64,000 nucleotides of DNA, from NCBI GenBank assembly GCA_050847315.1, contig CP193791.1; one strand, written 5' to 3'. Both the position numbers and the translations under genes were made by a program. This document shows positions 59,256 through 64,000 of this stretch, in pieces (position 1 is the stretch's first letter; every line of letters begins with the position of its first letter). The notes below the pieces were generated by a model. That model made no database searches, was not told the DNA's origin, and saw only the letters and a list, made by a program, of their open reading frames with translations. The stretch is from Cedecea sp000277545 (GTDB taxonomy: Bacteria > Pseudomonadota > Gammaproteobacteria > Enterobacterales > Enterobacteriaceae).

Positions 59256-60215
59256 ATGAAAAATTTTATTCTGCGCCGCCTGCTGCAAACCCTGCCGATG
59301 CTGCTGCTCGCCTCGTTTATTATCTTTATGCTGTTTGCAAAAACGCCCGGGGATTTTATCGACGGCAATATTACGCTGACCGCCGCCCGCGCTGCCGAGC
59401 TCAAAGCAATTTACGGCCTCGACCAGCCGCTGTTCACCCGCTACCTTCACTGGCTTGGGCAACTGCTGACGGGAGACCTGGGCTTCTCTCTGCAATATCA
59501 AATCCCCGTTAGCCAATTGCTGAACCAGTACATCTGGAACTCTTTCCTGCTGGCCGCCATTGCGCTGGTGTTTTACTGGGGGATTGGTCTGGCGGTGGGG
59601 ATTGTTTCGGCCATGAGACCCAATTCGCTGTTTGATCATCTGGTCAGCGTGCTGGTGTTCGCCGCCATGTCTTTCCCGACCTTTTTCCTCTGCCTGCTGC
59701 TGATCAAGTGGTTCGCGGTAGACCTGCACTGGCTGCCAGTCGGCGGCATGACCAACACCGGCAGCGACGCCACCGGCTGGGCCTACGTCGTGCAGGTTGC
59801 CGCCCACCTTGTGCTGCCCGTACTCGCGCTGGTGATGCTGCAGGCGGGCAGCCTGACGCGCTACTTCCGCGCCAGTATGCTCGACGTGGTGAAAATGGAC
59901 TTTATCCGCACCGCCCGCGCCAAGGGGCTGCGCGAGCATACCGTTATTCTTAAACACGCCCTGCGCAATGCGCTGCTGCCGATCATCACCCTGCTGGGCT
60001 TTGAGCTGCCGGGGCTGTTCTCCGGGGCAATCATTACCGAAAAGGTCTTTAACTGGCCGGGCGCCGGCCACATTCATATTGATTCCCTCGCCGCCCGTGA
60101 CTACCCGGTTCTGATGGGCTTCACGCTGTTTCTGGCGGTACTGACCATCCTCGGCAACCTGATTGCCGACGTGCTTTACGCGTGGGCCGACCCGCGCATT
60201 CGGGTGAGGTCGTGA
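59256..60215 (+). CDS. ABC transporter permease (DppB/OppB type)
   Basis: 319 aa with six membrane helices and the coupling motif SMLDVVKMDFIRTARAKGLR (EAA loop). First permease of the Dpp-type importer. ATG 59256 (MKNFILRRLLQT) matches the family N terminus; the frame is open upstream into the 3' end of the previous gene spacer. Its stop TGA overlaps the next start by one base (TGATG). Confidence 0.9.
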   Translation: MKNFILRRLLQTLPMLLLASFIIFMLFAKTPGDFIDGNITLTAARAAELKAIYGLDQPLFTRYLHWLGQLLTGDLGFSLQYQIPVSQLLNQYIWNSFLLAAIALVFYWGIGLAVGIVSAMRPNSLFDHLVSVLVFAAMSFPTFFLCLLLIKWFAVDLHWLPVGGMTNTGSDATGWAYVVQVAAHLVLPVLALVMLQAGSLTRYFRASMLDVVKMDFIRTARAKGLREHTVILKHALRNALLPIITLLGFELPGLFSGAIITEKVFNWPGAGHIHIDSLAARDYPVLMGFTLFLAVLTILGNLIADVLYAWADPRIRVRS

Positions 60216-61162
60216 TGCTCAGTTCTCTGTTTTCTACCAATCGCCGCCTGCGCAAAGCCGAAATTCCGGCGCTGGCACAGGTGACGCCTTCCCCGTGGCA
60301 TCAGGCCTGGCAGGCGCTGAGGCGCAACCGCCTGGCGATGTTCTGCCTGATTCTGCTGATAGTGATGGCAATCTGGTGCGCCCTGGGGCCGCTCTGGTCG
60401 CCGTGGAAGGACGACGCCACCGACGCCCTGATGATCAACAAGCCGCCTGGCGAAATCCACTGGCTGGGCACCGACTTCCTCGGGCGCGATGTCTACACCC
60501 GCCTGCTGCTGGCCGGGCGCATCTCATTAATTATCGGCCTGCTGACCATGCTGCTCTCGGTTACCCTCGGCTACCTGCTCGGCGCGATTTCCGGCTATCT
60601 CGGCGGCTGGACCGACAAACTGATTATGCGCCTGGCGGATCTGGTGATGACCATTCCCAGCCTGCCGCTGCTGATCGTCGCGGGCGCGATGCTGTCGGAG
60701 CTCGACTTCTCGCCGGACTCGCGCATTTACATGGTGGTTATCATGCTGAGCCTGCTGGAGTGGCCGAAGCTGGCGCGCCTGGTGCGCGGGCAAATTCTCT
60801 CCCTGCGTGAGCGCGATTTTATGCTGGCGACCCGCGTATTAGGCCTTTCCGCCCGCCGCCGCCTGTTCGGGCACTTGCTGCCGAACACCATTCCAATTCT
60901 GGTGGTGATGGCGACGATGGCGGTGGCCAACGCCATTCTGATGGAGTCCGCGCTGAGCTACCTCGGCCTCGGCGTCGTGCCGCCCACGCCTTCGTGGGGC
61001 AACATGATGGACAGCGCCAACAGCCTGATCGACTTCCAGCGCCGCCCGTGGCTGTGGATGCCGCCGGGTATCGCCATTTTTATCACCGTGATCGCCATTA
61101 ACGTGCTGGGCGACGGCCTGCGCGATGCGCTGGATCCGAAAATGAAGCGAGGCGCGAAATGA
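60215..61162 (+). CDS. ABC transporter permease (DppC/OppC type)
   Basis: 315 aa. N-terminal OppC region, six helices, GTDFLGRDVYTRLL and the EAA loop LRERDFMLATRVLGLS. The coupling of start and stop with both neighbours (1 bp and 4 bp) shows one operon. It pairs with the upstream permease. Confidence 0.9.
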   Translation: MLSSLFSTNRRLRKAEIPALAQVTPSPWHQAWQALRRNRLAMFCLILLIVMAIWCALGPLWSPWKDDATDALMINKPPGEIHWLGTDFLGRDVYTRLLLAGRISLIIGLLTMLLSVTLGYLLGAISGYLGGWTDKLIMRLADLVMTIPSLPLLIVAGAMLSELDFSPDSRIYMVVIMLSLLEWPKLARLVRGQILSLRERDFMLATRVLGLSARRRLFGHLLPNTIPILVVMATMAVANAILMESALSYLGLGVVPPTPSWGNMMDSANSLIDFQRRPWLWMPPGIAIFITVIAINVLGDGLRDALDPKMKRGAK

Positions 61163-62139
61163 ACGAAGCGCTGATTGAGTTCAATAACCTTTCCCTCTCC
61201 TTCGCCGGAGAGCATGGGCGCGTGCGTGCCGTGCAGGACGTGTCGTTTACCGTTCGCGCCGGGCAAACCGTCGGCGTCGTCGGCGAGTCAGGCTGCGGCA
61301 AAAGCGTGACCGCCATGTCGCTGATGGGGCTGCTGCCTCCGCAGGCGGCACGTATCGACGGCGGCGAAATCCTGTTTCAGGGGAAAAATCTGCTGGGCCT
61401 GAAGCCCGCGCAGATGGCAGATTTGCGCGGCAACGAACTGGCGATGATTTTCCAGGAGCCGATGACCGCCCTGAACCCGGTGCTGACTATCGGCGACCAG
61501 CTTTGCGAGCCGCTGATCCGCCACCGGGGCGAAACGCCCAAGGCCGCCTGGCAGCTGGCGACACAAATGCTGACCGACGTCGGGCTGGCGCGAGCGGAAA
61601 GCCTGATGGCCAGCTACCCGCACCAGCTTTCCGGCGGGATGTTACAGCGCGTGATGATCGCCATGGCGCTGAGCTGTCGGCCAAAGCTGCTGATCGCCGA
61701 TGAGCCGACGACGGCGCTGGACGTCACCGTTCAGGCGCAGATCCTACGTCTATTGCGGGATCAGGCTCGCCAGCACCGTATGGCGCTGATGCTGATCACC
61801 CACGATCTCGGCGTTATCGCCCAGATGGCCGAACACGTCGTGGTGATGTATGCCGGACGCATCGTTGAGCAGGGGCCAACGGCGGAGGTGCTCCGCAATC
61901 CGCTGCACCCTTATACCAAAGGGCTGATTTCTTCCCGGCCTGTTCCCGGCGAACGCCGCCGCAGGCTCTATTCGATCCCCGGCCAGGTGCCCGATTTAGC
62001 CGCCCTGCCGCCCTACTGCGCCTTTACCGATCGCTGTGAACGTGCCACCGAGCGCTGCCGCCAGGGCATTCCGTCGCTGCTCGGCCAGCAGCGCCAGGCC
62101 GCCTGTTTTTACAGTGAGTTAGCGGAGTCCGCATCGTGA
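61159..62139 (+). CDS. ABC transporter ATP-binding protein (DppD/OppD type)
   Basis: 326 aa. Walker A GESGCGKS, signature LSGGMLQRVMIA and Walker B LLIADEPTTALDVT, with the C-terminal oligo_HPY extension containing CAFTDRCERATERCRQ. It powers import together with the next gene product. It overlaps both neighbours by 4 bp (ATGA). Confidence 0.92.
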   Translation: MNEALIEFNNLSLSFAGEHGRVRAVQDVSFTVRAGQTVGVVGESGCGKSVTAMSLMGLLPPQAARIDGGEILFQGKNLLGLKPAQMADLRGNELAMIFQEPMTALNPVLTIGDQLCEPLIRHRGETPKAAWQLATQMLTDVGLARAESLMASYPHQLSGGMLQRVMIAMALSCRPKLLIADEPTTALDVTVQAQILRLLRDQARQHRMALMLITHDLGVIAQMAEHVVVMYAGRIVEQGPTAEVLRNPLHPYTKGLISSRPVPGERRRRLYSIPGQVPDLAALPPYCAFTDRCERATERCRQGIPSLLGQQRQAACFYSELAESAS

Positions 62140-63101
62140 ACACTCAGTACGTTATTGAAGTCGAAGGGCTCAAAAAACACTTCCCGCTGCGCGACGGGCT
62201 TTTTGGCCAACAAACTGGTGAGCTGCGCGCGGTCGACGGCGTCAGCTTCAACATTCGCCAGGGCACGATTTTCGGCCTCGTGGGCGAGTCCGGCAGCGGA
62301 AAAACCACCGTTGGCCGCACCCTGCTTGGCCTGTATGACAAAACCGCCGGTAGCGTGAAGTATCGCGGCAAAGAATTGAGTGAGTTGAGCGCCAAAGAAT
62401 CGCGGGCGCTGCGCCCCCAAATCCAGCTGGTATTTCAGGATCCTTACAGCTCTTTAAACCCGCGCATCCGCGTGGGCGATGCCATCGGGGAAGCGATGCT
62501 GGAGCACAAGCTGTGCACCCGCGCCGAACTGCGGGACAAGGTGCTGGAAGTGATGAAGATTTGCGGGCTGGCACCGCAGCATTACACCCGTTTCCCGCAT
62601 GAGTTTTCCGGCGGCCAGCGCCAGCGCATCGGTATTGCCCGCGCGCTGATCCTTAACCCCGATTTTATTATTGCGGACGAACCGATCTCGGCGCTCGACG
62701 TCTCCATTCAGGCGCAGATCATCAACCTGTTTTCCGATCTGCGCGACGAACGCGGCGTGACGTTTCTGTTTATCTCGCACGATCTCGGCGTGGTGGAGCA
62801 CCTCTGCGACGACGTCGCGGTGATGTATCTCGGCCAACTGGTGGAAACCGCCAGCCGCGACACGCTGTTCAGCCGACCACTGCACCCGTATACGCAGGCG
62901 CTGTTAGCCGCGGTTCCGACGCTGGATCCGGACAGCGAGCCGGTGGCCGCCATTCAGGGCGAAATCCCCGATCCTTCTCGCCCGCCTTCCGGCTGCCGCT
63001 TCTCCTCGCGCTGCCCGCTGGTCACCGACCGCTGCCGCCAGGAGGTCCCGGCGCTGCGGGAAGTGGGCGATGCTCATCGCGTCGCGTGTCATTTGGTGTA
63101 G
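62136..63101 (+). CDS. ABC transporter ATP-binding protein (DppF/OppF type)
   Basis: 321 aa. Walker A GESGSGKTT, Q-loop LVFQDPYSSLNPR, signature FSGGQRQRIGIARAL and Walker B FIIADEPISALDVS, plus the oligo_HPY cysteines (CRFSSRCPLVTDRC). Second ATPase of the importer and last gene of the operon. It is convergent with the ABC exporter gene, 9 bp apart. Confidence 0.92.
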   Translation: MNTQYVIEVEGLKKHFPLRDGLFGQQTGELRAVDGVSFNIRQGTIFGLVGESGSGKTTVGRTLLGLYDKTAGSVKYRGKELSELSAKESRALRPQIQLVFQDPYSSLNPRIRVGDAIGEAMLEHKLCTRAELRDKVLEVMKICGLAPQHYTRFPHEFSGGQRQRIGIARALILNPDFIIADEPISALDVSIQAQIINLFSDLRDERGVTFLFISHDLGVVEHLCDDVAVMYLGQLVETASRDTLFSRPLHPYTQALLAAVPTLDPDSEPVAAIQGEIPDPSRPPSGCRFSSRCPLVTDRCRQEVPALREVGDAHRVACHLV

Positions 63102-63110
63102 CTCTGTGAT

Positions 63111-64000
63111 TCAGGCAGACAGCGGCCTGAGTACGCTGTCTGCCACCACCTGCCCTGACTCCAGCTTGATCAGCCTGTCCGCCAGCGGGAAATAGCGGTC
63201 GTCGTGGGTAATGGCGAGCACCGTTTTGCCTTCCGCTTTCAGCATCGGCAGCAGCACTTTGTAGAACACCTCTTTAAAACCGGGATCCTGATCCGCCGCC
63301 CATTCGTCAAACAGATAAAAAGGCCGATTCTCCAGCCACGCCTGCAGCAGCGCGAGACGTTTACGCTGCCCCTGAGAAAGCGCGGTGGTCGAGAAACGCC
63401 CGCCCCGGAAGGCCACTTTGTGGTCGAGCTTCAGCAGGTGCAGCAGCTTGTTCACCTGGTCCGCCGTGCGCTCGTGGACGTTATCCACGTCATCGAACAG
63501 GAAGAAATCATTGAATACCACGGCAAAATGCTGGCGGTAGATCTCACGCTGCTCGGGCGTTATCAGCCTGCCGTTTAGTCGGAGGTCGCCGCTGTCCGGC
63601 GGGTAAAGGCCCACCAGCAGATTGGCCAGCGTGGTTTTCCCGCTGCCGTTGCCGCCCACCAGAAAGACCAGCTCGCCCTGAGTGAAACGAAGATTAAGCG
63701 GCCCGAGAGTAAAACGTTCCCCCTCTTCGCCCTGATATTCGTAGCGAATATCGGCCAGCTCAAGGCCGTCAAAACGCGGCGGGCTTTTCAGCGGCAGCAG
63801 CTTTTCCTGCGGCAGATCGGTTTTAAGCTGGGCGATTCGCTGGAGCGCGATGCGGGCGCTGGTCGCCGTCGGCAGCGCCGACAAAACGCCTTCCACCGGC
63901 ACAATCATGTACAGAAAAATCATCGTGTAGCCGGTCATCACCGCCGAACTCAGCGCCAGCGACTCCCGCAGCCAGTAAAGCACCACGCCGATAAACGCGA
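63111..64000 (-). CDS. Cyclic-peptide-type ABC exporter (YojI/SyrD/PvdE family), C-terminal part
   Basis: The frame is open to the window edge and shows 296 codons of the C terminus. Part of the membrane domain (TGYTMIFLYMIVPVEGVLSALP) is followed by the ATPase domain: Walker A GGNGSGKTT, FNDFFLFDDV, signature LSQGQRKRLALL and Walker B FYLFDEWAADQDP. Fused permease-ATPases of this kind export microcin J25 (YojI) or lipopeptide and pyoverdine precursors (SyrD, PvdE). The N terminus lies outside the window. Confidence 0.83.
   Translation of the reverse strand, partial: AFIGVVLYWLRESLALSSAVMTGYTMIFLYMIVPVEGVLSALPTATSARIALQRIAQLKTDLPQEKLLPLKSPPRFDGLELADIRYEYQGEEGERFTLGPLNLRFTQGELVFLVGGNGSGKTTLANLLVGLYPPDSGDLRLNGRLITPEQREIYRQHFAVVFNDFFLFDDVDNVHERTADQVNKLLHLLKLDHKVAFRGGRFSTTALSQGQRKRLALLQAWLENRPFYLFDEWAADQDPGFKEVFYKVLLPMLKAEGKTVLAITHDDRYFPLADRLIKLESGQVVADSVLRPLSA

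Noticed and set aside
1..64000. CRISPR arrays, tRNA or rRNA genes, insertion sequences
   Set aside because: I looked for regularly spaced repeats, cloverleaf ends with CCA, rRNA-like stretches and transposase motifs and found none.

Overview
The window is chromosomal DNA of a member of the Enterobacteriaceae. Most of the gene order matches the segment that in Escherichia coli runs from thiL to ampH: thiL-nusB-ribH-ribD-nrdR-yajI-tsx, secF-secD-yajC-tgt-queA-acpH, malZ-proY-brnQ-phoR-phoB-sbcD-sbcC, mak-rdgC-ppnP-aroM-aroL-yaiI-proC-psiF-phoA-iraP, ddlA-yaiZ-yaiY-yaiW-sbmA-ampH. Protein sequences are close to the E. coli ones, but the interspersed genes differ, so the genus is not E. coli or Salmonella. 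I cannot fix the genus from the sequence alone. No tRNA, rRNA, CRISPR array, insertion sequence or prophage was seen.

Layout. 1-2.8 kb: riboflavin synthesis, NusB and NrdR on the minus strand. 2.9-4.9 kb: lipoprotein YajI and the nucleoside channel Tsx with a complex promoter. 4.9-6.1 kb: a WYL regulator and a VOC protein preceded by a perfect operator-like palindrome. 6.2-11.8 kb: SecDF-YajC and the queuosine enzymes Tgt and QueA. 11.9-17.6 kb: acpH, the peroxiredoxin tsaA behind an OxyR-like site, and a catabolic trio (isochorismatase-like hydrolase, ABM protein, amidohydrolase) with a divergent LysR regulator. 17.6-29.5 kb: malZ, proY, brnQ, the PhoBR phosphate sensor and the SbcCD nuclease. 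29.5-38.9 kb: mak, rdgC, aroM/aroL, yaiI, proC, and the phosphate-starvation genes psiF, phoA and iraP; araJ and yaiA, expected here in E. coli, are absent.

39.2-53.2 kb: an MdtG-like drug exporter, ddlA, YaiZ/YaiY/YaiW, an inserted marR-emrA-emrB efflux operon, the peptide importer SbmA, an LpxP-type lipid A acyltransferase, AmpH, a GAF-GGDEF cyclase and an EamA transporter. 53.2-55.0 kb: an uncharacterised accessory cassette in which a small membrane-anchored protein gene has been duplicated in tandem together with the 3' end of the gene before it. 55.2-64.0 kb: pheP, a VOC protein, a MITE-like element, a complete five-gene Dpp/Opp-type ABC importer, and the end of a cyclic-peptide-type ABC exporter cut by the window edge.

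Three themes connect the genes. Phosphate control is dense: phoB and phoA carry Pho boxes, and phoR, psiF and iraP are also present. Envelope permeability and small-molecule traffic dominate 39-49 kb (SbmA, YaiW, LpxP, EmrAB, MdtG-like, AmpH). Five copies of a long G/C-rich inverted repeat (CCTCACCCC...GGGGTGAGG) sit in intergenic gaps. The most unusual locus is the 599-bp tandem duplication at 53.2-54.4 kb.
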